Origin: Streptomyces flavidovirens DSM 40150
GTDB taxonomy: Bacteria; Actinomycetota; Actinomycetes; Streptomycetales; Streptomycetaceae
Direction of reading: 5' to 3'
Length of the DNA stretch: 64,000 nucleotides
Assembly: GCF_000429085.1 (NCBI RefSeq)
Contig: NZ_AUBE01000023.1
Location: 39,148 to 103,147 of the forward strand
Shown: piece after piece, positions 15,765 through 24,749 of the stretch
Layout: each line of letters starts with the position of its first letter
How positions within the stretch are numbered: position 1 is the first letter of the stretch
Program-made: the position numbers and the translations under genes
Notes under the pieces: generated by a model
The model's input: the letters and a program-made list of their open reading frames with translations, nothing else
What the model was told of the DNA's origin: nothing
Database searches by the model: none

Positions 15765-17552
15765 TCAGGCGGCGGCGGTGTCGTCGCCGCGCGTGGTGGT
15801 CAGTCGGCCGTCCAGGGTGCGGACGACCGTGCCGCCGGTGGTGAGGGTTTTGACGGCCTTGGACACGGCGCCCTTGGACAGGCCCGTGATGGTGGCCAGG
15901 TCCTTCTGGAGGACCGGTTCGTCGGCGGTCTCGATGGCCTTGAGGACACGGTTGACGGCGCTGTCCGTGGCCGGTGCCGTCTCGGTCGCGGTGTCCTTGA
16001 CGAGGGTGAGCGTCGGGGCTCCCGCGGCTTCCACTGAAGGAGCGGCGGTGCGGGACCACGGGGTGCGGTCGGGCAGGGCGATGACGACTGCCTTGTCCAT
16101 GTAGCGGACCTTGACGGGGTCGGGCTTGCGCACGCCGTCGCGGATCAGCGCCACACCGGGGACCGGGAGTTCGTCGGCGTTCCATCCCTTGGCCTGTGCG
16201 TCCTCCCCGAGGACGACGCGCGCTTCTGCGGGGGTGCGTACGGCGAGGCAGATGGAGACGCCGATCTGTGGGGCGATCTGCTTGGGGATGCCGTCGCCGA
16301 TGGTGGGCTTTTGAGTCATCCACCACAGGTCGATGCACGCCGCGCGACCCATCCGAGCCAGGGACTCCAGGCCAGGCAGCGCGGACCGGTTGACGGTGCG
16401 CGTCTTGCCGTCTGCGGCCTCGGTCTCGTAGGGGACCTTGTCGGCGGCCGTCATGACCTCGGCGCCCTCGTCGACGACGACCGTGATGCGCGGACGGCCC
16501 GCCGTGGGGGTCCAGGTGTCCTGGCCCTTGGGCAGGATGCTGAGCCGGTCCAGCATCTCCGTCTCCAGCTCGTCGACCACGTCGACGACTTCGCGCGGAG
16601 TGGAGGCGACGCGGGCCCGGTGGTCCCACAGGCGGCCTTCCACCCGCTTGAGGTCGATAATGACGAGCGCGTTCGTCTGTCCCTCGGAGGCGTCGTACAG
16701 CAGCGGCCGGGAGGCCACCGACTTGCCTGCGCCGGATCGTCCGGCGATCAGCAGTCGTTCCCCGAGCGGCACGGTGACCTGCTCGCCGGTGACGGTGTCG
16801 ATGCCGAGCGAGCGGCGCTCCGGGGTCCACGTGAGGTCGTCGCCGTCGGCCGCGCTGCGGGTGCGCAAGGTGAGTTCGGCCCAGCCGCCTTGCTTGCCTG
16901 CCTTGATCTGCATGCGCAGGCTCGTGCGTGCCCCGAGCAGGGCGCGGATGTGGTCCTCGGCCGTGCGGAGCTTGGTCGCGGTCCATGTGCCGTCGAGGCG
17001 GACGGAGCAGACGATGCCCGCCTCGGTCAGCTTCGGCCGGCCGGTTAGCGTGCCCGCCAGGCCGCGCTGTTCGGCGTGCTCCTTCCAGTGCTGCGGCGCG
17101 AGCCGCTTGAGCAGCGCCGTCTCTTCGGCGGTGGGCTTGAGTCCGGTGGTGTCGCGCTCGCGCAGGGCCACCCACACGGTCAGGGCGGTGATGGCGGCGA
17201 CGACGGCGACGGCCGACCACACCCACACGCGGGCAGTGACCTGCGGCAGCCAGACGTATCCGGCGACACCGAGCGCGGTGGCGCTCTTGGACGCGATCAG
17301 CCACATGGGGTCCGGGACGCGCCGCTTGGCGGTGCGCAACTCCCGCTCCGCGCGGTGGCGCAGGGAGGTGACGCCCTCGGGGTCGATGGCGCGTGCGGTG
17401 GCGAGCGCGCGGCGGGCATCGCGCACGAGCGGCTTGCGTTCGGCGCGCAGAGTGCGGCGGCGGTCGGCTTCCTTGCGCCACCGCTCCGCGCTCCAGCGGG
17501 CGGCGGTGGCGGCGTACTGGCGGTGGGTGCGCCAGACTTGTCCGTGACTCAC
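15765..17552 (-). CDS. traB: FtsK/SpoIIIE-type DNA translocase for conjugation (TraB-like)
   Basis: 595 residues. Two hydrophobic helices near residues 85-135 (one around VWVWSAVAVVAAITALTVWV) anchor it in the membrane. The motor has Walker A LIAGRSGAGKS near 275 and Walker B ITVVVDEGAEV near 365. The end (about 535-580) has a winged helix, DLATITGLSKGAVSKAVKTL, the part that recognises clt repeats in TraB proteins. In streptomycetes one such protein moves double-stranded DNA into the recipient without a relaxase, and no relaxase is present here. The small spd genes lie upstream in the same direction. Confidence 0.9.
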   Translation of the reverse strand: MSHGQVWRTHRQYAATAARWSAERWRKEADRRRTLRAERKPLVRDARRALATARAIDPEGVTSLRHRAERELRTAKRRVPDPMWLIASKSATALGVAGYVWLPQVTARVWVWSAVAVVAAITALTVWVALRERDTTGLKPTAEETALLKRLAPQHWKEHAEQRGLAGTLTGRPKLTEAGIVCSVRLDGTWTATKLRTAEDHIRALLGARTSLRMQIKAGKQGGWAELTLRTRSAADGDDLTWTPERRSLGIDTVTGEQVTVPLGERLLIAGRSGAGKSVASRPLLYDASEGQTNALVIIDLKRVEGRLWDHRARVASTPREVVDVVDELETEMLDRLSILPKGQDTWTPTAGRPRITVVVDEGAEVMTAADKVPYETEAADGKTRTVNRSALPGLESLARMGRAACIDLWWMTQKPTIGDGIPKQIAPQIGVSICLAVRTPAEARVVLGEDAQAKGWNADELPVPGVALIRDGVRKPDPVKVRYMDKAVVIALPDRTPWSRTAAPSVEAAGAPTLTLVKDTATETAPATDSAVNRVLKAIETADEPVLQKDLATITGLSKGAVSKAVKTLTTGGTVVRTLDGRLTTTRGDDTAAA

Positions 17553-17583
17553 GGGTGTCCTCTTCTCTGGGATGAGTGGGTCG

Positions 17584-17616
17584 GTGGTGACGGGCCATGC
17601 GGCGGCCCGTCACCAC
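17584..17616. terminator. 13-bp perfect inverted repeat upstream of traB
   Basis: GTGGTGACGGGCC and its complement flank a 7-base loop. It lies 32 bases before the traB start, between traB and the DUF6251-like gene. No T-run follows. It could be a terminator or attenuator that sets TraB level, or an operator. TraB is lethal when unregulated in related elements, so a control site here would make sense. The rest of the 265-base gap (17553-17817) has further G/C hairpins but no gene. Confidence 0.55.
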
Positions 17617-17817
17617 ACACATGTGTTACGCGGAGTGAGCGTGTTTCCGGTTTTCTGGTTTCCGAGGCGGCCCCTACGCGTGCGCGCGCGGGGACGGAAA
17701 CTTCCGTCACCCTGCGTTGCTACGGGGCCTGTGGCGGCCGAACGGCCCTCGGGGGGTCAAACCCCACCCGGAAGGCCCTTCGGGCGCCCTGCGGGCCGTC
17801 TATGGGCTCGCGGTGAT

Positions 17818-18183
17818 TTAGCGGCCCTTCCGGATGCGCTTGCCGGTGCTCTTGGTGCCGGTGGTGACCGAGCGGACCACGGTGACCAGGGCCCAGCCGA
17901 GGACGAGCGCGATGAAGGCGAGCATCGCGAGGTTCGCGGCGATGGCGGTCAGTACGCCGACGAGCAGCGGGCCGAAGTAGACGCCAGCCGCGACCGCACC
18001 GGCACCGACGCCGGAGCCGAGCGCGACGCGCTGCATCGTGCGGTCCGGCGGCGCGTGGTGGATGTGCACCACCTGCGGCCCGGCGGGCTGCTGGACGGGA
18101 AGAGAGGCGGGGTCGGCGTAGACGTGGCTGCCGTCCGGGAGCTGGACGACCGTCAGCGGGCGGTGTGAGGGGAGCTGTTCCAT
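17818..18183 (-). CDS. DUF6251-like small membrane protein (spread type)
   Basis: From ATG 18183 the product has 121 residues. The first 45 carry HRPLTVVQLPDGSHVYADP and a VVHIHHAPPD segment; then come a Gly/Ala-rich helix and one or two transmembrane helices (VGVLTAIAANLAMLAFIALVLGWALV), ending in a basic tail. This pattern is common in AICE transfer operons, where such proteins are thought to help spread DNA between hyphal compartments. It overlaps the upstream gene by 31 bases. The family number is from memory. Confidence 0.65.
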   Translation of the reverse strand: MEQLPSHRPLTVVQLPDGSHVYADPASLPVQQPAGPQVVHIHHAPPDRTMQRVALGSGVGAGAVAAGVYFGPLLVGVLTAIAANLAMLAFIALVLGWALVTVVRSVTTGTKSTGKRIRKGR

Positions 18184-18524
18184 GACGCACCCTCCGGGGC
18201 GTTGTCGGGGAAAGCGCAGGCAGAGCACATGCCGAGCGACGGCGGAATGACGTACCCGGCGTCGCGTCGGCACTCGGGGCAGGTACGACGGGCAGCGTTG
18301 GCCTTGGCCAGAGCCGCCCAGCGGGCCGGGGTCATCGCACGCACCGGCTTGGCCCTGTCGATGCGGTAGAGGTAGGCGACCAGCGGGCCCCGTCGGCGCC
18401 GGGGCCGCTCCACCTGTGCCGCCACCTCCTGACCACCCGGACGGAGTCCCAGGGCGCGGAGCTGGCGGTAGGTCGCGTAGCCGTCCGGAGCGAGCCGCCA
18501 CCGGTAGACGGGCAGCGCAGCCAT
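18153..18524 (-). CDS. RRQRL-type zinc-binding protein
   Basis: 123 residues from ATG 18524. YATYRQLRALGLRPGGQ matches the conserved stretch for which this AICE family is named, and CPECRRDAGY followed by MCSACAF gives two CxxC pairs that should bind zinc. The role is not known; it always sits in the transfer/spread operon. It overlaps its upstream neighbour by one base (TGATG). Confidence 0.75.
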   Translation of the reverse strand: MAALPVYRWRLAPDGYATYRQLRALGLRPGGQEVAAQVERPRRRRGPLVAYLYRIDRAKPVRAMTPARWAALAKANAARRTCPECRRDAGYVIPPSLGMCSACAFPDNAPEGASWNSSPHTAR

Positions 18525-19414
18525 CACGCGACCTGAAGCCCGCGTTCAGCACGCAGGGTGTCCCGCAGGGTACGGGCGTTCGCAGGCGAGGTACGGACCT
18601 CACGGCGGATGCCCTCGGCAGTCAGCTTCGCGTCCGCCCAACCGGCCGTGGCCTTCCGTGCCTCGTCGAGCAGCTCATCCCGGGTGCGCTTCGGGCGCGG
18701 AGTGCGGGCCACCTCCGGCACGCGGCCCGTGGCCCGGCGCGGGCCGGGCGACTCGGCAGCCACCGCGCGCCGCTCGACCGGCGTCACAGTCGGCTGCTCA
18801 ATGGCCTGGACCGGCTTGGCTGGGATGGTCGACTTGAGGAACCCGACGGCCACCGGTCGGGGCAGCGGCTTCACGTTCGGCGCGATCACCGCCGGGGTCG
18901 ATACCACGAGGTCAGAACTAGACCGATTCCTCACGCTATTGGTCGATTCATCAGCATTCGTGGTTGGAGCTGCGATCGGGGTGGGGCGGTGGTGCAGCAC
19001 CTTCGCCACGAGGTCGGACCCGAAGTAGATCGACCCGACTGGCAACGAGGTGGCGAGCAGTACCAGAACCCAGTTCGCCGGGTCCCAGTCGGCCAGTCGA
19101 CCCCAGTCGACCGAGCCGCCATGCAGCTCCGGGACCAAGCCGTGCACGTAGTTCAGGACGAGCGAGGCGACGGTGTAGGCGGCCAGCACCCGCAGCGCGA
19201 ACGTCCGGTCCCGCCCGGCGAGCACGAGCGTGGCGATCAGGGCCAGGGCCATGAGGCCGTCGACGACGAACGGGTACAGCGTCGCGGCCGTGGCATCCGC
19301 GCCGATGGCGCCCGCGATGTCGCGCAGGGCGTTCCAGGACACTCGGAAGGCCATGGCGACCACGACGACCAGCGCGAGCACGAGGGCCGTGCGGCCCTTG
19401 CGGTGCAGGCTCAT
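18524..19414 (-). CDS. DUF2637 membrane protein (SpdB-like)
   Basis: 296 residues from ATG 19414. Four hydrophobic helices fill the first 150 residues (TALVLALVVVVAMAF, LYPFVVDGLMALALIATLVLA, FALRVLAAYTVASLVL and NWVLVLLATSLPVGSI). A Pro/Ala-rich linker follows, then a basic C-terminal helix-turn-helix-like part (DELLDEARKATAGWADAKLTAEGI, RTSPANARTLRDTLRAER). DUF2637 proteins belong to the spread functions of streptomycete conjugative elements. The start overlaps the previous stop by four bases (ATGA). Confidence 0.8.
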   Translation of the reverse strand: MSLHRKGRTALVLALVVVVAMAFRVSWNALRDIAGAIGADATAATLYPFVVDGLMALALIATLVLAGRDRTFALRVLAAYTVASLVLNYVHGLVPELHGGSVDWGRLADWDPANWVLVLLATSLPVGSIYFGSDLVAKVLHHRPTPIAAPTTNADESTNSVRNRSSSDLVVSTPAVIAPNVKPLPRPVAVGFLKSTIPAKPVQAIEQPTVTPVERRAVAAESPGPRRATGRVPEVARTPRPKRTRDELLDEARKATAGWADAKLTAEGIRREVRTSPANARTLRDTLRAERGLQVA

Positions 19415-19674
19415 GCGGCACCGCCCGTCTGACCGGACAGGCCGTTGACCTGGTCGCGGTGCGCGGCGAGCACACGTCGGCGGGCCCGGCGGATGCGCCG
19501 CTCGTCCAGCTCGCACGGCGTGCGGTCGATGACGATGATCTGTGCGTCCAGCAGTTCCATCTCCGCGCGGATGACGGGCATCTCCGCGTCGATGGCGTCC
19601 AGCTCCGCCTCTGTGGGCTCCATCCACGGCTCGAACGCGGTAACAGCTTCCTGAACAGTGACGATGTGGTTCAT
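19411..19674 (-). CDS. DUF6284 small protein, first gene of the transfer operon
   Basis: 87 residues from ATG 19674, with AGGGAGAA upstream. It is acidic and helical at first (MEPTEAELDAIDAEMPVIRAEME), then basic (DERRIRRARRRVLAAHR), and probably forms a short coiled coil. It is a frequent opener of AICE spd/tra operons; function unknown. Its stop overlaps the DUF2637 start. The operon promoter is probably at the paired palindromes near 20125-20165. Confidence 0.7.
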   Translation of the reverse strand: MNHIVTVQEAVTAFEPWMEPTEAELDAIDAEMPVIRAEMELLDAQIIVIDRTPCELDERRIRRARRRVLAAHRDQVNGLSGQTGGAA

Positions 19675-19855
19675 GGGTCGTGTTCTCCCTAGCAGGTGGA
19701 ACGGCCCGAGAAGCGGCCCCGGTGTTTGCCCACCGGGGCCGCGCGCCGTTGAAGTCGGAACATCCAGCTCCCTGCCGCTCCCCCCGTACGGCACCGCACG
19801 CGGCGGTCCGGACGGGGGAAGGAGGCAACCGGCCGCAGCGCTCTTGCTGCGGAAG

Positions 19856-19927
19856 TCAGTGAGACGCGGGCGGCGTTGCCGTCGTGCTGGTCAGGCGCGA
19901 TGGCGCCGGGCGATGTCGTCGGTACAT
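19856..19927 (-). CDS. Possible 23-aa leader peptide
   Basis: ATG 19927 has an excellent ribosome site (GAGAGGAGA, six bases upstream) and opens a 23-codon frame rich in Arg, Thr and Pro. It lies between the operator region and the DUF6284 gene. In a longer in-frame reading it would extend to ATG 20125, within the first palindrome. It may be a leader peptide or a chance frame; I favour the former only because of the ribosome site. Confidence 0.3.
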   Translation of the reverse strand: MYRRHRPAPSRLTSTTATPPASH

Positions 19928-20124
19928 GTGCGTCTCCTCTCTGCCGTGGCCGGATGTGGTGGTGCACTGCAAGGGGGACCAAGTCCCCACCCTCCGGCCG
20001 TTGCTCGCGGTCACCGGGCCACCTCGCCAGTCGGGCCGAAACCCTGTCCCCTGGCCTTCACGGGCGGTCTTGCAGCGTCCTCCGCCCCTTGCTTGCGCAC
20101 CGGGAGGCGGAAACAATTCCGTCA

Positions 20125-20171
20125 TCTGGTGCGCACCAGAAGGAAAGTATCTGGTGCGCACCAGAGTCAAG
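20125..20171 (-). promoter_or_regulatory. Twin 16-bp operators over the transfer-operon promoter
   Basis: TCTGGTGCGCACCAGA, a perfect 16-base palindrome, occurs at 20125-20140 and again at 20150-20165, 25 bases apart. On the minus strand TTGACT (20171-20166) precedes the second copy and TACTTT lies between the two, with a 15-base spacer, so the sites cover a likely promoter reading toward DUF6284, spd and tra genes. The GntR-type protein at 21476-22264 is the best candidate binder, by analogy with KorSA of pSAM2, which is a GntR repressor. Confidence 0.75.
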
Positions 20172-20361
20172 GGCTTCGTCGTTTCGAGTGGGGTCCGTCC
20201 GCCCCGGTGCATCTCCAGAAGACCCGTTCGGGTAGGGGTGTCGGTAGCCAACAGCGCTTCACAGCAGGCCTGTTAAGGAGCTAGTTAAGGCCTGTTGACC
20301 TGCGGCGGTATGAGGCATGCTGGAATGGTCAGTGAGCGGATCCAACGTCGGGCGGTGGCCT
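20172..20361. other. Intergenic region before the XRE regulator
   Basis: No gene seen. The stretch includes an AGGCCTGTTAAGGAGCTAGT region with repeated GGCCTGTT (about 20266 and 20290) that may hold the regulator's promoter. Confidence 0.4.
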
Positions 20362-21492
20362 GTGAGTACAGGACTTCGGGGCGCGCGAACGGCGCGTGGC
20401 TGGTCTCAGGAGCGTCTGGTTCGCGAGATAGAGCAGTACGCCCGACAGCACGTCACCGACGTTGCTTCCACTGCGAGTTTGCGGGTGTACGTATCCGAGT
20501 GGGAGAACGGCAGGCGCACTCTCTCGGACCGCTACGCAGTGATCCTGAGGCAGCTTCTCGGGGTCACTGACAGGGAGTTGAGGGGTGCCCCGCTCGCTTC
20601 CGCTCCGCCGATGGCCGACGGGTATGACGAACTGCTGGGCAGGATCGATTCAGCCAGCAGCGTCAGCCAGTCCATGGTGAAGACGTTTAACGACCAGACC
20701 GAGCTACTGCGCACCATGGATCGTCAGTTGGGCGCATCCGGTCTCGTCGACCAAATGACGGGGCATCTCGCCCGTCTGGAAGACGCGCTGAATTTCGCAG
20801 TGCTTCCCACCGCACGCCAACCTGTCGCGCTCGCGCTCGCGGGGGCGGCGACCCTGGCAGCATGGCAGGCGATCGACTCTGGAGCGGTCGAACGAGCGTG
20901 GCGTCACTACGAACTCGCGAAGCGGGCAGCGCACGACGCTGAGGCGCCGATGTACCTCGCGCACGCTATGGCGGAGCAGGCATACGTACTCTGCGAGGCT
21001 GGCCGGCCGTCCCTCGGTGTCGACCTGGTACGCGATGCGCAACGGACCGTTGGCCAGGCGGGTTCGCCGCGTCTCCGGGCATGGCTGTACGCGGCCGAAG
21101 CGGAGATGTGCGCCCACGCGGGAATGCCCGACGACTGCCGACGCGCCCTCGATGCGGCCCTGGCCAGCATCCCGCCCGGATCCGAGGACCGAGACCCGGA
21201 CATGTTGAGCATCTTCCTCAACGGCGCCCACTTGGCCCGATGGCACGGCAACGTTCTTGCCCTGCTCGGTGACGGTGACGCGGTGACCAGCCTGTATGAC
21301 GCCCTGGACGTGGTGGACCCCACCTTTGTCCGAGCGCAGGCCGGTCTCCACACCGATCTCGCCCAAGCGCACGTCGCGCGAGCTGAGTATGACGACGCGC
21401 AGACCCACCTGCGACAGGCACGGCTGTTGGCGAGCCGCACCGGTTCCGTGCGGCAGCGCCGCCGTGTCGATCTGCTCAGTGCGCGGCTGTGA
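20362..21492 (+). CDS. XRE regulator with helical-repeat C-terminus
   Basis: I prefer GTG 20362 because the conserved fold starts there (STGLRGARTARGWSQERL); an ATG at 20317 would add 15 residues. The helix-turn-helix spans about residues 5-65, with VYVSEWENGRRTLSDRY as recognition helix and after. The remaining 300 residues are helical with TPR-like repeats (AWRHYELAKRAAHDAE, AWLYAAEAEMCAHAG, LHTDLAQAHVARAEYDDAQTHLRQA). This architecture is common in Streptomyces regulators that bind peptides or small molecules. It converges with the GntR-NUDIX gene, sharing 17 bases at the 3' ends. A role in deciding when the element leaves is inference. Confidence 0.75.
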   Translation: MSTGLRGARTARGWSQERLVREIEQYARQHVTDVASTASLRVYVSEWENGRRTLSDRYAVILRQLLGVTDRELRGAPLASAPPMADGYDELLGRIDSASSVSQSMVKTFNDQTELLRTMDRQLGASGLVDQMTGHLARLEDALNFAVLPTARQPVALALAGAATLAAWQAIDSGAVERAWRHYELAKRAAHDAEAPMYLAHAMAEQAYVLCEAGRPSLGVDLVRDAQRTVGQAGSPRLRAWLYAAEAEMCAHAGMPDDCRRALDAALASIPPGSEDRDPDMLSIFLNGAHLARWHGNVLALLGDGDAVTSLYDALDVVDPTFVRAQAGLHTDLAQAHVARAEYDDAQTHLRQARLLASRTGSVRQRRRVDLLSARL

Positions 21493-22264
21493 GCCCCTGC
21501 TTGCCCCGGCTCGCGAGGATGTGCAGCAGGGCAACGAGGGTGCCGGACCCCATCAGGTCACCGCGTGCCATAAGCCCCGGCACGTCAGCTAGCGGCACCC
21601 ATTCGATGTGTCCCGCCTCTTCAAGGTCCGTTGGGGAACCGACGCGCTCAGCTCCATGCCCTACGAAGATCTCGTGAGGTGAGTCGACCATGCCGACCAT
21701 GGGCTGATACGTGACGACGTGTTCCACTGCTTTGGGGCGCCACCCCGTCTCTTCCACCACTTCCCGCATGGCCGTGTGCGACGGGTCCTCCCCTTCGTCC
21801 ACGATGCCCCCCGGAAGCTCCCACCCCCACTGCTGAGGGACGAAGCGGTACCGCCACATCATCAAGACGCGGTCCTGATCATCCAGAACGGCAGTAACGG
21901 CGACGTGATGCAGCTTCACCACGTGATGTTCGAAACGCTCCACTCCCGGCGGTTCAACGTCCCAGAGCTGAAGCTTGACCCATTGGTTGTCGTAGACGTC
22001 CCGCTCGCCATGGATGCGCCACGGCTCCAGCCCCTCGGGTGTCGTGACGCTCACCGCTCCCGGTACCCGGTACGAACTCCGCCCTCGAACTTCCAAAGCG
22101 CTCTCAGCGACGAGTCGGGCCAGTACCTGCCGCAGCGCGGTACGGCCGATGCCGAGTTCCTCTACGAGCGCCCGTTCCGAGGGGAACTTGTCGCCGGGGG
22201 CATACCGGCCCGTAGCGAGTCGATCGCGCAGCGTCTCGTAGACCTTCGTCGTCTTCGGTCCCAT
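21476..22264 (-). CDS. GntR-type regulator fused to a NUDIX hydrolase domain
   Basis: 262 residues from ATG 22264 (GGAGAG ten bases upstream). Residues about 3-70 are a GntR winged helix: KVYETLRDRLATGRYAPGDKFPSERALVEELGIGRTALRQVLARL. Residues about 100-245 are a NUDIX domain with the full box GGIVDEGEDPSHTAMREVVEETGW, which supplies the metal-binding Glu residues. AICEs often carry separate GntR (KorSA-like) and NUDIX genes; here they are one chain. The NUDIX part may hydrolyse, or only sense, a nucleotide such as an ADP-ribose compound and change DNA binding. NrtR has the two domains in the opposite order. Confidence 0.85.
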   Translation of the reverse strand: MGPKTTKVYETLRDRLATGRYAPGDKFPSERALVEELGIGRTALRQVLARLVAESALEVRGRSSYRVPGAVSVTTPEGLEPWRIHGERDVYDNQWVKLQLWDVEPPGVERFEHHVVKLHHVAVTAVLDDQDRVLMMWRYRFVPQQWGWELPGGIVDEGEDPSHTAMREVVEETGWRPKAVEHVVTYQPMVGMVDSPHEIFVGHGAERVGSPTDLEEAGHIEWVPLADVPGLMARGDLMGSGTLVALLHILASRGKQGLTAAH

Positions 22265-22411
22265 CCGTGGAGCACTCTCCGTTCTCAGGTGGTGCATAAC
22301 AGCGTAGTGGGCCACGCGCACACTGCCTCCGGTCTCGGGTGGAAGGGTGAGAGAGTGGGGCTTCGGACCTTCGCTGAGCCCCGTATAGCAGCAGGTCGGA
22401 GCCCATCTCCT

Positions 22412-22469
22412 GGGCCGTCTACGGGCCGTCCGAGGGCGACCAACGACGGCCAACAACGACCAACAATGA
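22412..22469. promoter_or_regulatory. Right arm-type repeats
   Basis: GGGCCGT begins at 22412 and 22423 (11-base step) in a context, GGGCCGTCTACGGGCCGTC, that closely matches the last two copies beside attL. Three 10-base tandem units starting CCAAC follow at 22440, 22450 and 22460. The helical spacing of both sets fits integrase arm sites or Xis sites in the P' arm. The rest of 22265-22519 holds the GntR-NUDIX promoter region and no gene. Confidence 0.55.
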
Positions 22470-22519
22470 CGGGTACCAGACACAGGGCCACCTACTGCGC
22501 CGCTGGTCAGGGGCCCTCC

Positions 22520-22567
22520 GCCATACCCGTTTCCGTCGCGGGGTGGACGTCAGGCAAGATGGGGTGT
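22520..22567. repeat. attR, right 48-bp attachment repeat
   Basis: Perfect 48-base match to 11176-11223, same orientation. It ends 34 bases before the TTG start of ettA, so the attachment core overlaps the likely ettA promoter. Confidence 0.93.
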
Positions 22568-22572
22568 ATCTG
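22544..22572 (+). promoter_or_regulatory. Likely ettA promoter, inside attR
   Basis: TGGACG (22544-22549), a 17-base spacer and TATCTG (22567-22572) give a fair housekeeping-type promoter whose start would fall about 20-25 bases before ettA. The -35 and spacer belong to the att core, while all but the first base of the -10 come from host DNA. In attL the same position reads TTTCTG, so that copy would be weaker. This is a visual call. Confidence 0.45.
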
Positions 22573-22601
22573 CCCACACATCGATTGCCGGACGGTTTCT
22601 C

Positions 22602-24266
<1,665 letters not shown>

Positions 24267-24272
24267 CTGATC

Positions 24273-24749
24273 TTGTCGCGTCACATCTACCGCTGCCCTC
24301 TGCGCTGGTCGGACATGGATGCCTTCGGGCACGTCAACAACGTCGTCTTCCTCCGGTATCTGGAGGAAGCGCGGATCGACTTCATGTTCCGGCTGGCGCC
24401 GGGGGACGGCTCGCCGTCGTTCGCCGGCGGGTCTGTCGTGGCCCGGCACGAGATCGACTACAAGCTGCCGCTGGTCCACCGGCACGAGCCGGTGACCATC
24501 GAGTCGTGGGTCACGAAGATCGGTGCGGCGTCGCTGACGATCGCGTACGAGGTGAAGGACACGGACGCCGACGGCTCCGAGCGCGTGTACGTCCGGGCCT
24601 CGACGGTCGTCGTGCCGTACGACCTCGAAGCGGCGCGGCCGCGGCGGATCTCGGCGGAGGAGAAGTCGTTCCTCCAGGAGTACCTGGACGACGGCGGCGC
24701 CGGCGATCGCGCCGGCCGGCGCGGGACGCGGGGGGCTGTCGCCGCATGA
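24273..24749 (+). CDS. 4-hydroxybenzoyl-CoA-type thioesterase
   Basis: 158 residues of the hotdog fold. WSDMDAFGHVNNVVFLRYLEEAR contains the catalytic Asp and the HVNN motif of the 4HBT/YbgC group. EIDYKLPLVHRHEPVTIESWVTKIG gives the central helix and strands. It should hydrolyse an acyl-CoA; the substrate is unknown. It starts at TTG right after ettA and its stop overlaps the next ATG by four bases, so the three genes probably form one operon. Confidence 0.85.
   Translation: MSRHIYRCPLRWSDMDAFGHVNNVVFLRYLEEARIDFMFRLAPGDGSPSFAGGSVVARHEIDYKLPLVHRHEPVTIESWVTKIGAASLTIAYEVKDTDADGSERVYVRASTVVVPYDLEAARPRRISAEEKSFLQEYLDDGGAGDRAGRRGTRGAVAA

Larger units (their letters stand above)
11176..22567. mobile_element. 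Complete actinomycete integrative and conjugative element
   Basis: 11.4 kb bounded by perfect 48-bp direct repeats. In minus-strand order from the right it has DUF6284, DUF2637 (Spd), RRQRL and DUF6251-like genes, an FtsK-type translocase, primase-polymerase, helicase, xis and int. On the right flank, an XRE regulator on the plus strand converges with a minus-strand GntR-NUDIX gene. This is the usual AICE set of integration, replication, transfer and regulation modules, with the primase-polymerase type of replication module. It has inserted between the thioester protein gene and ettA, not in a tRNA gene. All modules look intact, so it may still be mobile. Confidence 0.92.

Noticed and set aside
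18604..19828. Extended N-terminus of the DUF2637 protein up to 19828
   Set aside because: The extra 138 codons are Arg/Pro-rich shadow of the DUF6284 gene in another frame; ATG 19414 overlaps the DUF6284 stop as expected.
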